Shown: piece by piece, positions 31,216 to 39,318 of the stretch
How the letters are laid out: every line of letters begins with the position of its first letter
Numbering within the stretch: the first letter of the stretch is position 1
Source: Streptomyces viridosporus
Lineage (GTDB): Bacteria; Actinomycetota; Actinomycetes; Streptomycetales; Streptomycetaceae
Assembly: GCF_002078235.1 (NCBI RefSeq)
Contig: NZ_MSGP01000145.1
Span: forward strand, 1-45,590
DNA length: 45,590 nt
Reading direction: 5' to 3'
Made by a program: the position numbers and the translations under genes
The notes under the pieces: model-generated
The model's input: the letters and a program-made list of their open reading frames with translations, nothing else
The model's database searches: none
What the model was told of the DNA's origin: nothing

Positions 31216-34200
31216 TCAGCTCGTGCTCCTGCCCGCCAAGGTGTCGAGGAGCGCCATGGCCTCGCAGCGGCTCAGCAACTCGTGGAAACGCTCGTTGCGG
31301 AAGGTACGCAGGCATGCGTAGCAGCTGCTCTCCGGTCCGCACTCACAGCTGGCCACCCGGGCGCATGCCGCCTCGACGACCGCTTCGAGATGTTCGCCGA
31401 CACGGATCGCGTTGCCCGCGCCGCCCGGTGTGGTGTCGAAGAGCAGCAGCAACGGCATTCCGTCGGTTCCGGTGTGAACCGTGCCGTCGATGTCGTCCCG
31501 GCTGATCTCCAAGTGGGTGGCCGCACCTTCCAGTAGTGCGTAAAGACCGGAACGCAGGGTTTCCTGCGTCGCGCTGAGTGCGGTGAGCGGATCGAGGTGG
31601 ATCTGGAGGAAGTCCGTCTGGTACCGGTGGGCGAGGGACACAACCCGCAGCGGGCCGGTGCACTGCGCGTCCTTCAGGAGATGGGGGTGTCCCGCACGCT
31701 GGGATGCCGCGCGGGCGTGCGGACGGCCCCAGCCGCACCAGTCACAGATCTCGTACCCGGCACCGCCCGGTCCCTCCGAGACGACGACCATCTCGCCCCG
31801 GGCGCCCGCCGACCAGGCTGTGGCGTGTCCGGAGGCGAAAACGGTGATCCCCTCGTGGACGTCCGCGGTGTCGGTGGACATGTGGACGTCGCCGTACCAG
31901 GAGCGGCGCGGCGGTGTCTGTCCCGGGCTGCGCTGGGGTCCGCGCGCGGCGACGAAACCGTAGACCGGCTCGACGTAGCGGCGCGGCGCGGAGGTGGACA
32001 GCGTGCCGCAGGCGGTGCAGGTGGGATCGACGGGCTCGGTGGCTTCACCGTAACGGCCGCAGGTGCCGCACACGGTGTAGTACCGGCTGACCAGTTCACG
32101 GTCGGGCAGGCGGTAGACGCCTGCGGATTCCCACAGACGGCCGCCCGCCACGATCTCGGCTCCCGGCGCGTACTCGTAGACGGCGGCACTGAGATCGCGG
32201 GTGAGTTCGAGCTGGCCCGACACGGCGCCGCTGTCCTGCGGGATGCGCAGTTCGACGGTGTCCACGGGGAAGCCGTACTTCGGCAAGACGTTGCGGTTGG
32301 CCAGGACACCGAGGAGGTCACGGTGCGTCAGGTTGCGGATGACCTTCTCGTACATGTCCGCCAGCCGGTACTTGCGGGCGGCCACCGCCTGGTCGCGGCG
32401 CTCTCTGTAGGCCGTGACGTCCTGTTCGAGGATCTGTCCCGCGGCCCGCAGCAACCGGTCCAGTTCGCCGATCCAGGAGCCCGACTCCACGTCGATCTCG
32501 TCCTGGACGCTTGCGGGGAGCACCCGACGGATCGAGGCCGCCACACTCTCCGGAACGGGCGTGAGCCAGTCGCGCACGATGTGGGCCGCGGTCTCGCCGG
32601 TGGTGTCGTCGGGCAGGAAGAACTCACCCGCCTTGCGCCAGATACGGCCCCGCTCCTCCTTCATCGCGCGGAAGAACGCGGCGAGCGCGATGGAGTGGGC
32701 GTGGCGGCGGTCGATGCGGACGTTGTCGACGGGGACGATCGGGGCCCGGACCTCTCCGGCGATCATCCGCTGGGGTTCCGCGAACCGTGCGAGGTCGTGG
32801 GGACGTCGCTGGGCATAGGTGAGCACGAGCGCGGCGGAGTCCGCGCGCCGGCCGGCACGTCCGGCCCGCTGCACGTAGTTGGCGGTGGAGGGCGGCATGT
32901 TGCGCAGGACGACGGCCTGCAGTTCGCCCACGTCGACGCCGAGCTCGAAAGTGGTTGAGCAGGAAAGGGCGTTGACCTGGCCGCGGACGAACTCGCCCTG
33001 GATCTCTGCGGCCTTCTCACCGGTCCATTGGGCCGTGTGTTCCTGGGCGCGCAGCGGAACGGGGTCGAAGGTGCGGTAGAGACGCCGGAGGTGGCCGTCC
33101 GTCTCGGTGGTCGGCTTGTACTCCTCGAGGCGGCCGGTGCAGCGCAGGGTGGGGCACACCCCGCGTACGGACACGGCGACGACCCGACGGCAGCGGTCAC
33201 AGGCGTGAAGCGGCTCGCTGTCCTCGGTGACGGGCCGCAGGCGCAGCCAGGCGTGGTCGAGCCGACGGACCGCGCCGATGCCGACCTGGTTCTCCCCCGG
33301 CAGCCAGTCGGCGAGGTGTCCGGTGGTGAGGTCGGTCCACAGCCGGCCCAGGATCTCCAGGGCGGCCCCACGCCGGTCGCCCTGGTGCCCGAGGGCGTCG
33401 AGCACCCGCTCCAGGTAGTCGACGCGCCGGTTGGAGACACCCGCGGCGCTGGGCAACCAGCTGATCACCTTGCGTTTGGCGTCGGATCCCTTGGAGCGGA
33501 CCCAGACGGGTCCGCGACGCGGGGAGAACGCCTCGTCGCCCGCGTCGACGTCCTCGGGCATGGTGAGCGCACCCTGGTTGCGTACGGTGCGCAGCAGCTC
33601 CTGCATCAGCCACCAGGCCTCATCGTCGCTCAGGCCGAGGGAGGTGAGAGCGGCGGGCGGCTGCCAGAAGGGTTCGCGGTCGAGGTCGACCCGGAGCAGG
33701 CCGAGGCCTTCGAGCGACTGTCGGTCGTCGATGCTGAGCACTTCCTGCATCACCCACAGGGCGACCTCGCGCTGCTTGGCCTGGCGGGAGTCGTTGCGGC
33801 GGAAGACTCCGGCGCGGTCGGCGGCGCGGACGGTGTGGGCGACGAGGTCGTCGATGTGCAGCGGCTCGTCAGGGTCGGGGCAGCCCTTCAGGACGGCCTG
33901 GGTCATCAGGCGTCGGTGCTGGATACGGGTGTAGGAGCCCTCGAGGTAGGGGGCGAAGTACGCGGCGGCCTGGCGGCTGTCGCTGAAGAACAGGAGCTTG
34001 CGGCCGCGTCCGGGCAGTGCGGCGGCGGGGCCGTCGGTCTCCGGTGGCAGCGCCTGGTAGAGGGCGGTGCCCAGAACGGCGGCGGCGGCCTCGTTACCCG
34101 TCTCGAAGAGCCGGATCATGCCGTGGCCACGGGCGCCGCAGGCCAGGCAGGAGGCCGGGGTTCCCTCACGGGTGTCCAGCTGATGAACGCGACGCAGCTC

Positions 34201-35913
34201 GCTTCCCTCGCAGCCGTCCACCGCACAGGCCACTGTCCCGGCGGAGTGCACGCTGGCGCAGCGGGTGCACAGTCTGCGCTCGCTGAGTCCGCCCTTGGCG
34301 CTCTCGCCGAGGGTTTCGTCGTCCTCGTCGACACCCGCGCCCGTGCCGTCCCCGTCCAGGAGCAGCCAGGTGTGCGGCTTGTCGGGGGACTTGCGGTGCA
34401 CGAGACGGGACCGCCCCCCGGGGCCGTCGAGGGTGCCGTGCAGGTGGACGGCGCCGCAGCGGCGGCAGGCGCCCAGTTCGAAGGAGGGCCGTGTGCAGTG
34501 CGGGCAGACCTCGTGGCGGGCCAGGTCGAGGTGGGGGCCGGCCGGGTCGAGGCAGGTGAACGCGCCTTCGGTGGCGCGGGCGAAGAGGTGATAGCGGGCG
34601 GAGAGAACTGGGGCGCCGTCGGTGTCGGTCACCTGGCTGGCGAGCTGGATGAGCGCGGTGACGGCGGCCGGCCCCACCGGGTCGCCGGGGAAGACGGCGT
34701 GGGCGATCTCGCCTACGGGCCGGGGCCCTTCGGCGAGGGCCCGGCGCAGGGCGGCGGTGCCGGCTTCGTCGGCGAGGGCAGCGGCCGGGGTGGTGGTCGC
34801 GGGCAGTCCGTGCATGCGTGCGGCCGACACGATCTCGGGGCCGGGGTCGGCCGTGGCGGCCAGACGCAGGTATTCGGTGGTCGGCAGCGGTCCCCAGTGG
34901 GGGCCGTCGGGTGCGGCCACCCGAGTCGCGGTGACGAGGTCCTGTGCGTCCGGATCGTCGGCGTCCCAGTGGAAGGGGACGTCGAAGAGTGCCTGGGCGA
35001 AGGCGGTGACGGCGGCGGGGTTCTCCTCGGCACCGACGGTGGCGCTGGTGGCGATCGCCTGGATGTCGCGTCCCTGCCCCACCCGGTCCTTCAGCCGGCG
35101 CAACAGCATGGCCAGTTCGGCGCCGCGTGCTCCGTCGTAGACGTGGGCCTCGTCGACGACGACGAACTTCCAGCCGCCCGCGTGCTCGCCTTCGAAGAGG
35201 TCCATGTCCTGGGGACGGAGCAGCAGGTACTCCAGCATGGCGTAGTTGGTGAGCAGGATGTGGGGCGGCGTGGCGCGCATCTCGCGGCGGCTGAGCAGTT
35301 CGTTGGGCAGGCGCGGCTCGCCGGGGTTGAGCTGCTCGAAGGTATCGGTGGCCTGGCGCGGGTCGTCCTTGGTGTCGCCGGTGTAGCGGCCGAAGGTGAT
35401 GTGCGGTGTTCCGGCGAGCAGTCGGCGCAGGCGCTTCATCTGATCGTTGGCGAGCGCGTTCATGGGGTACAGCAGCAGGGCGCGGACCCCGGGGCCGAGG
35501 GTGCCGCGGGCGTGTTCGGCGGCGAGCGCGTTGAGAACGGGCAGCAGGAAGCTCTCGGTCTTGCCGGAGCCCGTGCCCGTGGCGACGACCAGGTTGCGTC
35601 CGGCCACGGCCTTGCGCAGCGCCTGCTCCTGGTGCCGGTACAGGGGGCGGTCGGCGGGCAGGGCGGGGCCCGTCAACTGTCGGAACGCCGGGTCCAGTAC
35701 GCCCTCGCCGATGAGCTCGTTCAGGGTGGCGCCCGGCGCGTAGGCGGGGGTGGCCTCCAGCAGAGGCCCCTTGGTGAGCAGCGGGCTGGTGTCGATCGCG
35801 TGGGCGAGGGCCTCGGCCAGGCGGGGTTCGCGCAGGGGCAGCAGGGAGCGCAGATAGCGGCGGTAGGTGTCGCTGATCAGTGTGGATGTAGCGAGCGGGT
35901 CGAGGCTGTGCAC
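31216..35913 (-). CDS. DEAH-box helicase with DUF1998 domain and multiple zinc-binding clusters
   Basis: A 1565-residue SF2 helicase from GTG 35913 (GGAG upstream). Motifs: Walker A ATGTGSGKT (111-119), DEAH (254-257), TSATVG (289-294), FFSDSRQAA (642-650), TTFELGVDVG (987-996), QRAGRAGRR (1015-1023). The C-terminal DUF1998/MZB unit has C1523-x-C1525 and C1531-x2-C1534. Further cysteine clusters lie near 470-486, 549-592, 905-925, 1282-1302 and 1390-1393. The domain set resembles MrfA and the large helicases of Druantia (DruE) and DISARM. It is 123 bases downstream of the 1010-residue gene and probably co-transcribed. It may unwind or translocate on foreign or damaged DNA. Confidence 0.93.
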   Translation of the reverse strand: MHSLDPLATSTLISDTYRRYLRSLLPLREPRLAEALAHAIDTSPLLTKGPLLEATPAYAPGATLNELIGEGVLDPAFRQLTGPALPADRPLYRHQEQALRKAVAGRNLVVATGTGSGKTESFLLPVLNALAAEHARGTLGPGVRALLLYPMNALANDQMKRLRRLLAGTPHITFGRYTGDTKDDPRQATDTFEQLNPGEPRLPNELLSRREMRATPPHILLTNYAMLEYLLLRPQDMDLFEGEHAGGWKFVVVDEAHVYDGARGAELAMLLRRLKDRVGQGRDIQAIATSATVGAEENPAAVTAFAQALFDVPFHWDADDPDAQDLVTATRVAAPDGPHWGPLPTTEYLRLAATADPGPEIVSAARMHGLPATTTPAAALADEAGTAALRRALAEGPRPVGEIAHAVFPGDPVGPAAVTALIQLASQVTDTDGAPVLSARYHLFARATEGAFTCLDPAGPHLDLARHEVCPHCTRPSFELGACRRCGAVHLHGTLDGPGGRSRLVHRKSPDKPHTWLLLDGDGTGAGVDEDDETLGESAKGGLSERRLCTRCASVHSAGTVACAVDGCEGSELRRVHQLDTREGTPASCLACGARGHGMIRLFETGNEAAAAVLGTALYQALPPETDGPAAALPGRGRKLLFFSDSRQAAAYFAPYLEGSYTRIQHRRLMTQAVLKGCPDPDEPLHIDDLVAHTVRAADRAGVFRRNDSRQAKQREVALWVMQEVLSIDDRQSLEGLGLLRVDLDREPFWQPPAALTSLGLSDDEAWWLMQELLRTVRNQGALTMPEDVDAGDEAFSPRRGPVWVRSKGSDAKRKVISWLPSAAGVSNRRVDYLERVLDALGHQGDRRGAALEILGRLWTDLTTGHLADWLPGENQVGIGAVRRLDHAWLRLRPVTEDSEPLHACDRCRRVVAVSVRGVCPTLRCTGRLEEYKPTTETDGHLRRLYRTFDPVPLRAQEHTAQWTGEKAAEIQGEFVRGQVNALSCSTTFELGVDVGELQAVVLRNMPPSTANYVQRAGRAGRRADSAALVLTYAQRRPHDLARFAEPQRMIAGEVRAPIVPVDNVRIDRRHAHSIALAAFFRAMKEERGRIWRKAGEFFLPDDTTGETAAHIVRDWLTPVPESVAASIRRVLPASVQDEIDVESGSWIGELDRLLRAAGQILEQDVTAYRERRDQAVAARKYRLADMYEKVIRNLTHRDLLGVLANRNVLPKYGFPVDTVELRIPQDSGAVSGQLELTRDLSAAVYEYAPGAEIVAGGRLWESAGVYRLPDRELVSRYYTVCGTCGRYGEATEPVDPTCTACGTLSTSAPRRYVEPVYGFVAARGPQRSPGQTPPRRSWYGDVHMSTDTADVHEGITVFASGHATAWSAGARGEMVVVSEGPGGAGYEICDWCGWGRPHARAASQRAGHPHLLKDAQCTGPLRVVSLAHRYQTDFLQIHLDPLTALSATQETLRSGLYALLEGAATHLEISRDDIDGTVHTGTDGMPLLLLFDTTPGGAGNAIRVGEHLEAVVEAACARVASCECGPESSCYACLRTFRNERFHELLSRCEAMALLDTLAGRSTS

Positions 35914-36036
35914 GGGCTGGCTCCGGGTCTGCGGCGGGCGGGGCGGACAGGTGTGACGGTGCTGGGCGGCGGCTGAGGACCGGTGAGACGCGGGTCCGTG
36001 GGCCCGTTCGGGCGGGACGCCTGCCTCCGGCCGGAC

Positions 36037-39000
36037 TCAGCCGGTCGCCCGCACCGTCTCGGTGGTGACCAGGCACTCCGCGAGGGCGAGGTCGACGGCG
36101 GTGAGGTCGGGTGCGTGGGCGGCCACGGACGTCCACAACGGCCGCAGCCCACGCTCCAGTCTGACGGCCCGTTGGTCCCCCGCGGCGGCGAGCCGCGCGA
36201 TCAGCGCGCAGCCCAGTGACAACTGGGGCACCCGCATCCACGCCTCGCCGGGACCACGCAGCGGACCAGGTCCCCGGTCGCGGAACGCCTGCGCCAGGAG
36301 GCCGTGCCCCTCGTCGAGGAAGTTCTCGACGGCCTCCAGCCACTCCTCGCACTCCTCACGCACGGTGTAGTACTGGAGGTTGCGTCGGTCCCGGAAGGCC
36401 TGCCAGGCAGCCGCGGCCCGGGTGTCGGTGTCCAGGAGCCCGCGCGGTACGACACCCGCCGTGCGCCACATGGCCTGCTGCTGGATCTCGGGAAGTCCGT
36501 CGAGGATGCGGACGTGGCCGTCGAACCGGCCGACCGTGCGGCTGGGGTCCTCGTGTCCGGCCAGGATCGCCGTACCGGCACCTCCCAAGAACTGCCCCAC
36601 CTCGTCCAGGAGTTCCTTCTCCTCCGGGTACAACTCGTCGATTTCATAGGCAGGGTCGCCGGACAGGTACGGCAGCAGCGGCGCCGTGAGCAGCAGTGCG
36701 CACAGGGGCGCCCGCCGCCAGACGGGGCGTACGGCGGCCGGGTCCTCCACCTCACGGATGCGCAGGGCGGCCAGGCCGCTGCCCACCAGCACGGCGGCCA
36801 GTTCTCCGGAGCGCAGGGAACTGCCGGCCGCTCCCAGAAGGGCGTCGGCCCCGGCGTCCCCCAGGGCCTGGCGGCACTCCGCCGGTGCGCTCTCCTTCGC
36901 TCCGCACGCCTGCAGGTCGCGGCCGCGGGCGGCCACGACCCACTGGTAAGGAAGGGCGTCGGTGCCCCGCGGCAACGTCCCGCGTCCGCCCAGGTACTCC
37001 GTGGTCCGGGTCGCGGCGGTGGCCTCGACGACCGCGGACGTCCAGGGGGAACGGCGCAGCACCAGGGTGTCGCGGTCGCGCAGGCGGGGCCAGGAGGGCG
37101 CGGTGTCGGCCGTGGGGGCCCCGGCGTGCAGGCTCACGACGAGCGGGCCGGCCGAGCGCCAGGCGGCGGGCAGCGGGATACGGCCGCTGTCGTCGACCGG
37201 CACGCTCAGCGGCTGCTGCCACGGGGCGAGGACCCTGTGGATCCGGGCGGTCAGCTCACCGGGGTGGCGCAGCCCGCGCAGCAGCAGTCCGGCGCCGTCC
37301 GGTACGACGTCCTCCGCGATGGGCTGGGTGCGGACGGTGCCGACGTGGACGCTCTGCCCCGCGACCAACAGGCGCAGTTCGGCCTTGGCGCAGTCGCGGA
37401 CGGTGTCCGTCAAAGCGGTCAGGGAGTAGCGCAGGTCGCCCTTGCGGGTCCGGGTGCGGCGTTCCGGTGTCAGGGTGAGCAGGGTCGCGTCCTCGACGAC
37501 GAGGGCCAGTTCGGGGGTCACGGCCACCGCCTGCTCCGGCAGCCGCACGGTCAGGGCGCTGTCGCGCACCAGGTCGGCCGCGTCGATGTCGAGCGGCCGG
37601 ACGGACCAGGCGAGGGGCCGGCCGTCGAGTTCCAGGCGGACCTCGGAGTGCGGGACGAGCGCCTGGACGGGGAACTCGCTCGTACCGTCGCGCAGGACGA
37701 GTTCCTTGGCGATCTCGTACGAGGCGAAGGCGACCGCATTGCTGGAGGCGGTCACCGGCCGGCTGGTACGGAGGGTCAGGCGCGCCGGCGCCAGTCCGCC
37801 GTGCGGGGCGAGCAGGCGCCACTCGGCGGAGGGGGTCGCCTCGACGCCCTCGGCCAGGAAGGCCGTGAGGCGCCGCCCCCGCCTCCGGTCAAGGCGGTGG
37901 ACGAGGAGCTCGTACGGGCCGAGCAGCGGGCCGGGGACGTCCCGCCAGGGGTCGAGGAGGGCGCCGGGCGCGCCGGTGAGGCAGGCCAGCGGTTCCTCAC
38001 GGCCGGGGCGGCGCACCTCCACCTGCCAGTGCCGTGCCTCCGGCTCACCCGGCTTGCGCCGGAGCCGGAGTGCGGGCGGCCGGTGCCACACCGGTGCTCC
38101 GTCCTCACCGGTGAGCCAGGGCAGCGTCGCGCCGCCTTCCCAGCCGAACGACCGCCCGACGGCCACCTCCAGCCAGTTGCCCGATGCCGCCCCCGAGGTA
38201 CGGAGCCGGGTCACGCCGGCCAGGGACACCTTGCTCAGGGTCCAACCGCTCCAGCCGTACGGGGTGGGCAGTTCGACGGCCGCGGCCTGCGCGCCCTCCG
38301 TCTCCAGGGCGCCCACGTGCAGCAGGTGAACCTCGGTGGCGGGCAGCGGCTCGTCGAGGGGGACGCGGTGGCCGTCGGCGGCGAAGGCCAGCAGGACGGT
38401 GTCCGGGTCGACGACGGCCGACACATGGGTGGTGCCCGTCGGGTCGGTGGCCTCGACGCGGCGCACGGGACCGGGAAGGACCCAGTGCGGCGGCGACGCG
38501 GTGACCGACTCGCCGTCGGCCGCCAGCTGCCAGCCGGGTCTCCCCTGGTCACCGGGCAGAACCAGCAGGACACTGCCCGCGCCGGGCCCGAGACGGAGTT
38601 CGGGCGGAGCCGTGACGCCTCGGGCGACGGGGGCGGGCGGAGGGGCGTCCGGCGGGTCCGCGAGGGCCGGTGGACGCCAGACCCAGCCCAGCGAGCGGGC
38701 CGCCTCCTGGGCGGCCGTGACCCAGACCTCACCGGCCGTCGCTGCTCTCAGGGCGGCGCGACGGCGGCCGAGCTCGGGACGGGCCTCGACGACACGCGCC
38801 CGCGCCTCGGACAACAGGTGGGCGAGACCGGGCCCTTCCCTCTCCGCACCGAGCGCCACTGCGTGCACCGTGCAGGCGGGCCAGCGAGTGAACACGGTGT
38901 CCTTCGGCAGGCCGGACCGCTCGGCGAGCAGCGCGTAGGCCACCAGCGCCTCCAGGACGAACGCAGTCCGCCGGAGGACGGACTCCACCCCTTCCACGGC

Positions 39001-39069
39001 CGACGGCTCCCCCGCCTCGCGCCATGCCCGCTCGCAGTCGTCCAGCAGCTGCGCGGGATCCACCAGCAT
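36037..39069 (-). CDS. 1010-residue protein of unknown family, partner of the helicase
   Basis: A large soluble protein from ATG 39069 with GGGAGGG five bases upstream. Residues about 1-120 are helical (AQLLDDCERAWREAGEPSAV). From about 170 to 720 it is strand-rich with repeated immunoglobulin-like spacing (e.g. SVLLVLPGDQGRPGWQLAAD, YELLVHRLDRRRGRRLTAFL). The last 250 residues are helical with an acidic patch (EIDELYPEEKELLDEVGQFL). I see no membrane helix, nuclease or NTPase motif. It precedes the helicase in the same operon. A large unknown protein ahead of a DUF1998 helicase is the Druantia type III layout (DruH-DruE), but homology to DruH cannot be judged here. Confidence 0.85.
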   Translation of the reverse strand: MLVDPAQLLDDCERAWREAGEPSAVEGVESVLRRTAFVLEALVAYALLAERSGLPKDTVFTRWPACTVHAVALGAEREGPGLAHLLSEARARVVEARPELGRRRAALRAATAGEVWVTAAQEAARSLGWVWRPPALADPPDAPPPAPVARGVTAPPELRLGPGAGSVLLVLPGDQGRPGWQLAADGESVTASPPHWVLPGPVRRVEATDPTGTTHVSAVVDPDTVLLAFAADGHRVPLDEPLPATEVHLLHVGALETEGAQAAAVELPTPYGWSGWTLSKVSLAGVTRLRTSGAASGNWLEVAVGRSFGWEGGATLPWLTGEDGAPVWHRPPALRLRRKPGEPEARHWQVEVRRPGREEPLACLTGAPGALLDPWRDVPGPLLGPYELLVHRLDRRRGRRLTAFLAEGVEATPSAEWRLLAPHGGLAPARLTLRTSRPVTASSNAVAFASYEIAKELVLRDGTSEFPVQALVPHSEVRLELDGRPLAWSVRPLDIDAADLVRDSALTVRLPEQAVAVTPELALVVEDATLLTLTPERRTRTRKGDLRYSLTALTDTVRDCAKAELRLLVAGQSVHVGTVRTQPIAEDVVPDGAGLLLRGLRHPGELTARIHRVLAPWQQPLSVPVDDSGRIPLPAAWRSAGPLVVSLHAGAPTADTAPSWPRLRDRDTLVLRRSPWTSAVVEATAATRTTEYLGGRGTLPRGTDALPYQWVVAARGRDLQACGAKESAPAECRQALGDAGADALLGAAGSSLRSGELAAVLVGSGLAALRIREVEDPAAVRPVWRRAPLCALLLTAPLLPYLSGDPAYEIDELYPEEKELLDEVGQFLGGAGTAILAGHEDPSRTVGRFDGHVRILDGLPEIQQQAMWRTAGVVPRGLLDTDTRAAAAWQAFRDRRNLQYYTVREECEEWLEAVENFLDEGHGLLAQAFRDRGPGPLRGPGEAWMRVPQLSLGCALIARLAAAGDQRAVRLERGLRPLWTSVAAHAPDLTAVDLALAECLVTTETVRATG

Positions 39070-39139
39070 GTTTCCCTCCCCGACCGAGCCGTACCTCCTT
39101 GCGGTCCGGACCGGCTGATGTTTACCGTTCTACCATTCC

Positions 39140-39169
39140 TTTGCGTTGGGAACACAGGTTCCACGCAAA
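39140..39169. promoter_or_regulatory. 30-base interrupted dyad in the divergent control region
   Basis: Outer arms TTTGCGT / ACGCAAA pair perfectly. Inner GGGAAC / GGTTCC elements pair partly around a central ACA. The dyad lies 71-100 bases before the 1010-residue gene, next to a weak TAGAAC hexamer on the minus strand. It is a good candidate operator or factor-binding site for the island. Confidence 0.6.
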
Positions 39170-39215
39170 CGGAACAGCGAGCACCGGTTCTGCCGGAGCA
39201 CATGAAGGGCCCTGC

Positions 39216-39278
39216 CTGACAACGAGTGCCTGCCTTCATTCGTGACGCAGTTGTCAGTGGCCGGTGGTTCCATACGAG
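39216..39278 (+). promoter_or_regulatory. Inverted repeat and candidate promoter of the sigma gene
   Basis: CTGACAAC (39216-39223) and GTTGTCAG (39250-39257) are perfect 8-base inverted copies 26 bases apart. The right arm overlaps a TTGTCA -35-like hexamer (39251-39256), followed after 16 bases by TACGAG (39273-39278). That places a start site about 35 bases before ATG 39319. A factor on the repeat would cover the -35. Confidence 0.45.
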
Positions 39279-39318
39279 AGAGCTCGTTGCACTGCTGTTG
39301 GGCACAAGGGGGGCGTCG

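Noticed and set aside
33028..35976. 982-codon open frame on the plus strand
   Set aside because: It runs antisense to the DEAH helicase, whose motifs and codon use are clear. Long antisense frames are expected in DNA this GC-rich, and no domain is readable in it.
36304..39219. 971-codon open frame opposite the 1010-residue gene
   Set aside because: Gly/Arg/Val-rich shadow with no motif. The minus-strand gene has a ribosome site and proper protein composition.
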